Source of the DNA: an uncultured Lachnospiraceae bacterium
GTDB taxonomy: Bacteria; Bacillota_A; Clostridia; Lachnospirales; Lachnospiraceae
DNA length: 7,050 nucleotides
Reading direction: 5' to 3'
Assembly (NCBI GenBank): GCA_947564305.1
Contig: CANOBT010000244.1
Span: forward strand, 1-7,050
In this document: positions 1 to 4,611 of the stretch, piece after piece
How the letters are laid out: each line of letters starts with the position of its first letter
How positions within the stretch are numbered: the stretch's first letter is position 1
Notes under the pieces: generated by a model
The model's database searches: none
The model's input: the letters and a program-made list of their open reading frames with translations, nothing else
What the model was told of the DNA's origin: nothing
Translations under genes and position numbers: made by a program

Positions 1-13
1 AGGAGAGAAAGAG

Positions 14-352
14 ATGTTAAATGATGTATGGTTAAAAATGGCTGAGTTCCTAGGCAGGTTAAACGGAGAGAGCGTCAGCAGGGAAAGCTATGTGCGGACC
101 CCGGAATATGAGAAAGCACTGGAAGCATGGAAAGAAAAAGAACAGGAGTGGGAGGATTTTCTGGAAACGCTTTCTGCAGGGCAGAGAGAAGAACTGGAGG
201 AAATCAAAGAATGCCAGGAGGATTTTTCCTCCGCTCAGGAACTGCGGGCATACATTCAGGGGTATGTAGATTGTATACAGGCACTGCATCATATGGGGCT
301 GCTGAAAGAGAATGAAGGGCTGAAGTTGGTGGAGAAGATGGATATGCAGTAG
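14..352 (+). CDS. Small acidic hypothetical protein, DUF6809-like
   Basis: A 112-residue soluble protein of unknown function with no signal peptide or membrane segment. The ATG at 14 has an AGGAG motif at 1-5, eight bases upstream, so the start is well supported. The middle (about residues 30-75) is very rich in Glu and Lys and should be helical, possibly coiled coil. The C-terminal part (about residues 75-100, around Y-I-Q-G-Y-V-D-C) resembles the 'F-x-x-G-x-x-x-G' helical end of small Lachnospiraceae proteins annotated as DUF6809. This family match is from memory and by eye, and is tentative. Its GC content is higher than that of the agr genes to the right. It faces the XRE gene convergently across a 206-bp gap, so it is probably the end of a transcription unit entering from the left. 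No function is proposed. Confidence 0.75.
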   Translation: MLNDVWLKMAEFLGRLNGESVSRESYVRTPEYEKALEAWKEKEQEWEDFLETLSAGQREELEEIKECQEDFSSAQELRAYIQGYVDCIQALHHMGLLKENEGLKLVEKMDMQ

Positions 353-383
353 GAGAACTACGGGAAACAGGGAGGTTCAGATA

Positions 384-439
384 AGGCAAGAAAACAGGGT
401 GCTGATTTATGGGCGAATAGCGGTATCCTGTTTTTGCCT
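384..439 (+). terminator. Imperfect hairpin between convergent genes, probable bidirectional terminator
   Basis: An outer stem is formed by AGGCAA (384-389) with TTGCCT (434-439) and AAACAGG (392-398) with CCTGTTT (427-433), with a two-base bulge at 390-391. An inner stem pairs GCT/ATT (401-403, 405-407) with AATAGC (416-421). The A-rich left arm and T-rich right arm are typical of a terminator usable from both sides. It sits between the end of the small acidic gene (352) and the end of the convergent XRE gene (559). The tail after the right arm is not a clean T-tract, which lowers confidence. Confidence 0.4.
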
Positions 440-558
440 GTCCTTACAGTTAGCCAGAAGAACATGACGGGATTAGATATTTGGCTGAAAATATACGCTT
501 TGCTTTGTTCCCAAATCTTTCTAATAGAAAAATAAAGTAGGTTGAAAGGGATATGTTT

Positions 559-882
559 TTACGGTCGTGGATACAGTTCAAGAAATCTTTTGAGGACAGT
601 GGAAAGAAGCAACAAATCACTGTCAGAGAATTTCTTAATATCTTCAGTGATGCTTCTAATAAGGCTTGGGTTATTGATTGTGGGATCAAAAAATTCAGAG
701 GGAGTTATGTCAAAATAGGCACAAATGTCAAGAAACGCATCCATGGAGGGCAGATTGCGGCCAGATGTAATTGATTGGATATAGCCTTGGCTGCGTCCTA
801 ATTCCAAACTGAGCTGATATTCGGATATATTCTTTTTCATGCGTAATTCATTTATACGTTCCTGGATAAATTTATCGTACAT
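559..882 (-). CDS. XRE-family helix-turn-helix transcriptional regulator
   Basis: A 107-residue protein with an N-terminal Cro/C1-type HTH of about residues 6-65: the helices around I-N-E-L-R and S-E-Y-Q-L-S-L-E-L, the recognition helix S-Q-G-Y-I-Q-S-I, and the characteristic 'G-R-N-L-P-S-M-D-A-F-L-D-I-C-A-Y-F-D-I-T-P-S-E-F-F' segment. The remaining C-terminal 40 residues look helical and may mediate dimerisation; there is no sensor domain. The ATG (complement of 880-882) has GGAGG at complement 889-893 with six-base spacing, so the start is firm. The gene is transcribed divergently from the agrA-like gene, and the shared spacer holds a paired palindromic site that is the obvious candidate operator. 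Small XRE proteins of this size usually autoregulate, and control of the adjacent agr operon is possible but inferred. Confidence 0.9.
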   Translation of the reverse strand: MYDKFIQERINELRMKKNISEYQLSLELGRSQGYIQSITSGRNLPSMDAFLDICAYFDITPSEFFDPTINNPSLIRSITEDIKKFSDSDLLLLSTVLKRFLELYPRP

Positions 883-911
883 ATCATACCTCCACTAAAA
901 TTAGTTTATAC

Positions 912-942
912 TATTTCAAATACCCATAATATATTTGAAATA
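912..942. promoter_or_regulatory. Paired palindromic operator-like site in the xre/agrA divergent spacer
   Basis: TATTTCAAATA (912-922) and TATTTGAAATA (932-942) are exact reverse complements. Each is itself a palindrome around its central base (917 and 937). The centres are 20 bp apart, close to two helical turns, so dimers bound to both would lie on the same DNA face. The site lies 30-60 bp upstream of the XRE start codon and 110-180 bp upstream of the agrA-like gene. That placement fits autoregulation by the XRE protein and possible control of the agr genes. On the + strand, TTTACA (949-954) with CATACT (972-977) at 17-bp spacing is a weak promoter candidate for agrA just downstream. Confidence 0.55.
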
Positions 943-1096
943 TTTATATTTACAAAAACACAGGGAAAGCGCATACTTAAAATATCTAACAACTGATTTT
1001 AGAAAGATTAAGTATTAAAACCGAGATTGAGGAAGGGGTTGAAATATAAACATGAAAGATGTATTATTTGGCAAAAGTAGAGTTACGAGGTGCGAT

Positions 1097-1801
1097 ATGT
1101 ATACCATAGGAATCTGTGATGATGGAGAACAAATTTGTATAGATATTGAAAAAATGCTTATACAGTATGCGAAGGAACAGAATATTCAGGTTGATACAAA
1201 TGTGTGGTATTCGGGAGAGGGGTTGCGGGATTACCTGGAGGCAGGCAATCATCTGGACATTTTGTTTCTGGATATAGAGCTGTTTAAGATGACGGGGATA
1301 GAAGTGGGGAATTATATCAGAAAACAGTTGGATGATATGGGGATGCAGATTGTTTACATTTCGGGGAAGTCATCTTATGCGCAGCAATTATTTAAAACAC
1401 AGCCATTGGACTTTCTGGTTAAGCCGATTACGCAGGCACAGATAAATGAGACAATGGAAACAGCAGTCAGAATCATTAAAAGGAAAGAAGAACGGTTTGA
1501 ATTTCAACAGGGAAAAGAATATTATTATGTCCCTATGGGGGATATTGTCTACTTTGGGAGTGAAAAACGAAAAATTAAAGTTGTAACAATGAAGGCGACA
1601 TTTGAATTTTATGGAAGATTAAAAGAAGTGGCAAAGCGTTTGCCGGAAGAATTTATCGTCATACATCAATCTTATATAGTGAACAGGGAATATGTTTTTC
1701 GATATACCTATGAAATGGTGGAGTTAGTGGATGGTACGATTTTGACAATCAGCTTGGCTAATCGAAAACTGGTGAGGGACAGACTTTTGAGGGAAGAATA
1801 G
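1097..1801 (+). CDS. agrA: LytTR-family response regulator, AgrA-like
   Basis: A 234-residue cytoplasmic response regulator. The receiver domain (about residues 1-122) shows the acidic pair D8-D9, the phosphoacceptor D59 in F-L-D-I-E-L, the Ser switch residue S89 in Y-I-S-G, and K109 in V-K-P. A LytTR DNA-binding domain follows (about residues 130-234), with the hallmark I-H-Q-S-Y-I-V-N segment near residues 189-196. The frame is also open from an ATG at 1052, which would add 15 residues. I prefer 1097 because M-Y-T-I-G-I-C-D-D begins the receiver fold directly and GAGGTG lies just upstream, whereas the purine run at 1031-1038 is about 13 bases from the 1052 ATG. The stop is two bases before the kinase start, so the two genes form an operon. 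By family it should accept phosphate from the kinase and bind direct repeats in target promoters. Confidence 0.93.
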   Translation: MYTIGICDDGEQICIDIEKMLIQYAKEQNIQVDTNVWYSGEGLRDYLEAGNHLDILFLDIELFKMTGIEVGNYIRKQLDDMGMQIVYISGKSSYAQQLFKTQPLDFLVKPITQAQINETMETAVRIIKRKEERFEFQQGKEYYYVPMGDIVYFGSEKRKIKVVTMKATFEFYGRLKEVAKRLPEEFIVIHQSYIVNREYVFRYTYEMVELVDGTILTISLANRKLVRDRLLREE

Positions 1802-1803
1802 AT

Positions 1804-3084
1804 ATGCTTGATTTTATAATTTGTGCAACATCAAATCTTTTTCGGATGTACCTGATAAACAGATTTATTGTAGTGTTTTTCGGTAAGCTGGAGAAGGGCA
1901 AGATCAGGGAATTCCTTGTTTACACTTGTTTCTATATTGTGAATACAACTTTGTTCTGGGAATTTCATACGGTATGGATTAATGTTTTGTGTAATCTCGT
2001 TGGCATCGGTGTTATTGTATGGTTACATACGAAATCGGCAAAGACAATTTTATTTGTAACATCTTCCATTTATCTGATTCATGCCGGATGCGATGCGATA
2101 GGGACGGGGATATTTATTAATTACAAGGATGGAGAAGTATCCAAGCAGGTTTATGCAGCTATAGCTGTTTTTTTGATTTTTGTATGTGAACTTATTGCGG
2201 AAAGGATTATTACAATTCGTAGAAGTATGGAAACATCTCCAAATTTCTCGTTGATATTCGTCCCCTTATGTAGTGTTGTGGTGATATGTTTATTGATATA
2301 TTTAAATGTTTATATAGATAGAGGTATTGCCATTGTATGCATTGGACTATTGATTGTGAATTTTTTTATGTTGTATCTGTACAATTTATTACTTCATTCT
2401 GTTGCGGAAAAATATGAAACAGAGATGCTCAGGCGAAAGATGCAGGTTTATGCGAGCCAGTTGGATGCCATTCTGCAAAACGAGGAAAGAATAAAAATTT
2501 TACAACATGACATGAAACACCACATGAATGAATTAAAGCTGATGGCGAACAAGCATGATGTAGTGGAAATACAGGAATATATAGACCATATGGAAGACTT
2601 TATCCAAAATCCCAATGAAATTGTGGATTCTGGAAATGTGGAAATTGACAGTGTACTAAATTATATGTTGCAAAAAGCCAGGAGAGAACTTAAAAATGTT
2701 ATTGCAAATGTAATGATGCCAGAGAAGATCAAACATTCTTTTGACATCAATGTTTTGTTGGGAAATTTATTGGAAAATGCTATTGAAGCAGCCAGACAAA
2801 CTGAAGAAAAGTATTTGAGAGTTGACATTATACTAAAAAGAGGGATATTAAAAATTCAAATTGAAAATACTTTTATGTCTGAAAATATTGTTAAGGAGAA
2901 AAGAAAAGAGGGTGGAACAGTCTTTTTAACTACCAAAAAAGCGAAAGAAAAGCATGGTATTGGATTAAAAAGTGTGAGAAAGATTGTGGAAATGTATAAC
3001 GGCACTATGGTGGTCATACCACAAAATGATATCTTTTGTGTCAAACTGATTTTATATATGTCGAGATTGGAAAATGGAATATAG
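1804..3084 (+). CDS. agrC: GHKL-family sensor histidine kinase, AgrC-like pheromone receptor
   Basis: A 426-residue membrane kinase, close to the usual AgrC length. The N-terminal half (to about residue 197) is hydrophobic with about six membrane segments, clearest at 38-58, 60-76, 80-95, 117-135, 148-170 and 174-197. A helical linker (200-230) leads to the H-box Q-H-D-M-K-H-H, where H235 is the expected phosphorylated histidine. The ATPase domain (about 310-420) has the N-box G-N-L-L-E-N-A-I-E-A-A (320-330) and the G-box H-G-I-G-L (384-388), typical of HATPase_c_5 kinases. By family it binds the cyclic autoinducer outside the cell and phosphorylates the LytTR regulator. The start codon lies two bases after the agrA stop, with GAGGG at 1789-1793 as ribosome-binding site. 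Base composition is strikingly AT-rich. A strong terminator follows immediately, so the pheromone genes are not required to be on this transcript. Confidence 0.93.
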   Translation: MLDFIICATSNLFRMYLINRFIVVFFGKLEKGKIREFLVYTCFYIVNTTLFWEFHTVWINVLCNLVGIGVIVWLHTKSAKTILFVTSSIYLIHAGCDAIGTGIFINYKDGEVSKQVYAAIAVFLIFVCELIAERIITIRRSMETSPNFSLIFVPLCSVVVICLLIYLNVYIDRGIAIVCIGLLIVNFFMLYLYNLLLHSVAEKYETEMLRRKMQVYASQLDAILQNEERIKILQHDMKHHMNELKLMANKHDVVEIQEYIDHMEDFIQNPNEIVDSGNVEIDSVLNYMLQKARRELKNVIANVMMPEKIKHSFDINVLLGNLLENAIEAARQTEEKYLRVDIILKRGILKIQIENTFMSENIVKEKRKEGGTVFLTTKKAKEKHGIGLKSVRKIVEMYNGTMVVIPQNDIFCVKLILYMSRLENGI

Positions 3085-3086
3085 CG

Positions 3087-3132
3087 TTAACAAGAGCATG
3101 ATTGCATTTTGATCATGCTCTTGTTAATTTTT
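3087..3132 (+). terminator. Strong intrinsic terminator after the kinase gene
   Basis: A perfect 16-bp stem pairs 3087-3102 (beginning TTAACAAGAGCATGAT) with 3112-3127, closing a nine-base loop, followed by TTTTT (3128-3132). The stem begins two bases after the kinase stop codon. It should separate the sensor/regulator transcript from the pheromone/processing transcript. Because the stem starts with TTAA and ends with TTAA, weaker termination from the other strand is also possible. Confidence 0.92.
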
Positions 3133-3149
3133 ACAAAAACATATATAAA
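3121..3149 (+). promoter_or_regulatory. Candidate promoter of the agrD-agrB unit
   Basis: TTGTTA (3121-3126) and TATAAA (3144-3149) are separated by 17 bp and match the sigma-70/sigma-A consensus at four and five of six positions. A start near 3156 would give a leader of about 60 bases containing a small hairpin (CACAAA 3166-3171 with TTTGTG 3179-3184). The weak -35 overlaps the terminator arm, so activation by the LytTR protein would make sense, but this is inference. The AT-rich setting makes chance matches likely. Confidence 0.25.
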
Positions 3150-3200
3150 TTATGACATGAAGCGGCACAAAGCATTCTTTTGTGATAAAGTGACATTCGA

Positions 3201-3208
3201 AAGGAGGG
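3201..3208 (+). promoter_or_regulatory. Consensus ribosome-binding site of the pheromone precursor gene
   Basis: AAGGAGGG is a full-length Shine-Dalgarno match eight bases before the ATG at 3216. It decides the start of this very short gene and predicts high translation. The overlapping downstream agrB start has no comparable site. Confidence 0.85.
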
Positions 3209-3215
3209 AAAAGCG

Positions 3216-3359
3216 ATGCAGAAAATTAACACAACTGTAAAGAAGACCATTGCAAATGTGGCAAAAAAAGCTGCAAGTATGGAAGCAAATACAGCCTGCC
3301 CTCTCTGCAATTTTCAGCCGAAGGAACCGCAGGATGTAAAGAAGCTGCGTAAGTTCTGA
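3216..3359 (+). CDS. agrD: AgrD-type cyclic lactone/thiolactone autoinducer precursor
   Basis: A 47-residue precursor recognisable by layout and position. Residues 1-20 form a Lys-rich amphipathic N-terminal helix (M-Q-K-I-N-T-T-V-K-K and following) that in the family anchors the peptide to the membrane. The core around T-A-C-P-L-C-N lies at residues 26-32. It is followed by the conserved charged tail F-Q-P-K-E-P with a Lys/Arg-rich end, the part removed by AgrB. Placed against clostridial AgrD peptides with A-C-x-x-x-x-(H/F/Y)-Q-P-x-E-P, the mature signal would be a five-residue ring closed from C28 to N32, with a second Cys at 31 inside it. The ring boundaries are inference. The TGA stop overlaps the agrB ATG by one base (TGATG), so the two are translationally coupled. 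It lies between its processing enzyme and its likely receptor. Confidence 0.9.
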   Translation: MQKINTTVKKTIANVAKKAASMEANTACPLCNFQPKEPQDVKKLRKF

Positions 3360-3952
3360 TGTGGGCGGGTCGTATGACGGATTCCTTTCTCAAGGAAGGA
3401 ATTATTTCGGATGAGGACAAGGAAATTGTTCGATTTGGCCTGGAAAGTATGGAAGGGAATCTGCAGGGAATCGGTTTGACCTTGGTTGTTGGAATTTGTT
3501 TTAATCGAGTCGGTGAGGCTCTGCTCTTGTGGCTGTTGCTATTTCCCCTGAGAAAAAATGCGGGCGGATATCATGCGGCAACTAAAAAACGGTGCTTGTT
3601 TATGTCGGTAGTAATGTTGATTATTGCATTCATAGTATTTGGTGTATATGAGCATATGCTGGTATTCTACGGAATATGTGTCGTGATAGCAGGATGCGTT
3701 ATATGGTTTTTGGCTCCCATAGCTAATCCATCAAAAGAACTCGACGCAGTTGAATATAAAGTGTATCGCAGAAGAACCAGAATTGCCTTGGGGGTAGAAA
3801 CAGCTATCTTTGTATTAGCACTATCTATTGAGTGGGAAATGGCGGTAAGAAGTATATGTATGACGTTTTTTATTGTTTGTGTATCCCTGCTTATAGGAGT
3901 GGCTAAGTACACAATTAGCAATAAGTTCAGAGAGCGGGACAGAAAATTCTGA
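3359..3952 (+). CDS. agrB: AgrB-type accessory gene regulator, AgrD-processing cysteine endopeptidase
   Basis: A 197-residue integral membrane protein of normal AgrB length. The signature R-K-N-A-G-G-Y-H-A is present at residues 65-73, with the catalytic His at H72 and Cys at C79. Their seven-residue separation equals that of H77 and C84 in the staphylococcal enzyme. Hydrophobic segments lie at about 37-63, 79-98, 101-121, 141-158 and 164-183. By family it cuts the C-terminal tail from AgrD and forms a thioester intermediate that closes into the thiolactone ring. The ATG at 3359 overlaps the agrD stop. It has no clear Shine-Dalgarno of its own, so translation probably depends on ribosomes finishing agrD. 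An alternative ATG at 3374 is no better supported. The C-terminus is short, basic and cytoplasmic. Confidence 0.95.
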   Translation: MWAGRMTDSFLKEGIISDEDKEIVRFGLESMEGNLQGIGLTLVVGICFNRVGEALLLWLLLFPLRKNAGGYHAATKKRCLFMSVVMLIIAFIVFGVYEHMLVFYGICVVIAGCVIWFLAPIANPSKELDAVEYKVYRRRTRIALGVETAIFVLALSIEWEMAVRSICMTFFIVCVSLLIGVAKYTISNKFRERDRKF

Positions 3953-3955
3953 GTA

Positions 3956-3977
3956 AAATTGTTTAGGTAACCAATTT
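3956..3977. repeat. Short inverted repeat after agrB
   Basis: AAATTG (3956-3961) and CAATTT (3972-3977) can pair around a ten-base loop four bases after the agrB stop codon. The stem is only 6 bp, AT-rich and lacks a T-tract, so it is a poor terminator. This is why I consider read-through into the next gene likely. It could instead be a protein-binding dyad. Confidence 0.3.
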
Positions 3978-4036
3978 AGTAAGTGCTTTTCATCCACATA
4001 TGTATATTTCAATAATAGTAGAAAGAAGGGATTGTT

Positions 4037-4420
4037 ATGAGAAAGACAAAGAAATTTGTAGCAACTATTTTATCGTTGGGCATGATGCTGGCTTGCTCCG
4101 TGACCTCTTTTGCAGCAGAACTGCCTGCGCAGGATCATGATGTTTCTGTTTCGGTTGAGAGCGCAGCTGCTCGGTATTCTATATGGCCGGGGTGGGAAAA
4201 CAAGACATGCGATGTGACAGGTGATGGCGTTGCCCTGAGAAGAGAACCCAATAAAGATGCAGAAAGAGTTGGCCTTCTTTATCAGGGAGAGGGAGCCTGG
4301 GTTGTAACAAGCGGAGAATATCATATTCAGGATGGTTACATCTGGATGAAGGTTACGGACAGTTCTATCGGTTATACAGGCTGGGTTGCAAAGAGATACC
4401 TTAAGGTGCGGAGTAACTAA
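4037..4420 (+). CDS. Small secreted SH3-like domain protein
   Basis: A 127-residue exported protein. The N-terminus has a classic signal peptide: M-R-K-T-K-K, a hydrophobic core to about residue 22, and a probable signal peptidase I site after S-F-A (residue 26). A lipobox reading of M-L-A-C at C20 is possible but fits poorly. The mature part carries one bacterial SH3-type (SH3_3/SH3b) domain from about residue 58 to 125, with V-A-L-R-R-E-P (65-71) and the closing G-Y-T-G-W-V-A-K-R-Y-L-K-V. Such domains usually bind cell-wall peptides or glycans, but no catalytic domain is attached here. The mature protein has a single Cys (C58). The start has AAGAAGGGA about seven bases upstream. It lies 84 bp after agrB with no convincing terminator between and a strong one after it, so it is probably in the agrDB transcript and may be a quorum-controlled effector. 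The role is inferred. Confidence 0.88.
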   Translation: MRKTKKFVATILSLGMMLACSVTSFAAELPAQDHDVSVSVESAAARYSIWPGWENKTCDVTGDGVALRREPNKDAERVGLLYQGEGAWVVTSGEYHIQDGYIWMKVTDSSIGYTGWVAKRYLKVRSN

Positions 4421-4472
4421 GATAGAGTCTGTTGTTGATAACTTTTTAACAAAACAGGGTGGATGAGTGCTT

Positions 4473-4530
4473 AAATATGCAATTCCACTTGGATCGTTTG
4501 GGGTTCAAGTGGAATTGCCATATTTTATTT
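4473..4530 (+). terminator. Long hairpin terminator after the SH3-like gene
   Basis: A 17-bp stem pairs 4479-4495 with 4502-4518. The outer 13 pairs (starting GCAATTCCACTTG) are perfect, the inner four include two G-U pairs, and the loop has six bases. The stem continues as AAATAT (4473-4478) with ATATTT (4520-4525) across one bulged C at 4519. A T-rich tail follows. It should end the agrD-agrB-SH3 transcript and isolate the lipoprotein gene; the A-rich left flank could also serve the opposite strand. Confidence 0.88.
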
Positions 4531-4591
4531 TACTGCTTTTTAAATCAAAGATATTTATATTTATCTTAGCGAAAAAGTTATAAATAAGCGA

Positions 4592-4603
4592 AGAGGAAAG
4601 AGG
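4592..4603 (+). promoter_or_regulatory. Ribosome-binding site of the lipoprotein gene
   Basis: AGAGGAAAGAGG contains two SD-like motifs; the second (AGAGG, 4599-4603) is eight bases before the ATG at 4612 and fixes the start. Upstream, TATAAA at 4579-4584 is a possible -10 element, but I see no convincing -35 partner. Confidence 0.7.
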
Positions 4604-4611
4604 CATTCTCA

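Noticed and set aside
444..454. ACAGTTAG-like match to the AgrA half-site consensus
   Set aside because: It is a single copy without the expected repeat, lies between the ends of two convergent genes, and differs at the last consensus position.
553..774. Open frame on the + strand, 73 codons
   Set aside because: It lies antisense to the XRE gene, has no ribosome-binding site of note, and its product has no recognisable fold; it is a shadow of the real gene.
940..952. ATATTTATATTTA shared with 4551-4563 upstream of the lipoprotein gene, considered as a common regulatory box
   Set aside because: The string is pure A/T in very AT-rich spacers, where a 13-base match is unremarkable; there is no symmetry or consistent distance to a promoter.
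883..1051. Possible riboswitch or structured leader upstream of the response regulator
   Set aside because: Apart from the paired palindromes the sequence is AT-rich with no extended conserved-looking helices or terminator, so nothing supports a riboswitch.
4429..4457. Bulged inverted repeat CTGTTGTT with AAC-AA-AACAG just after the SH3-like gene, considered as a first terminator
   Set aside because: The stem is short with a two-base bulge and is not followed by a T-tract; the hairpin at 4473-4530 is far stronger.
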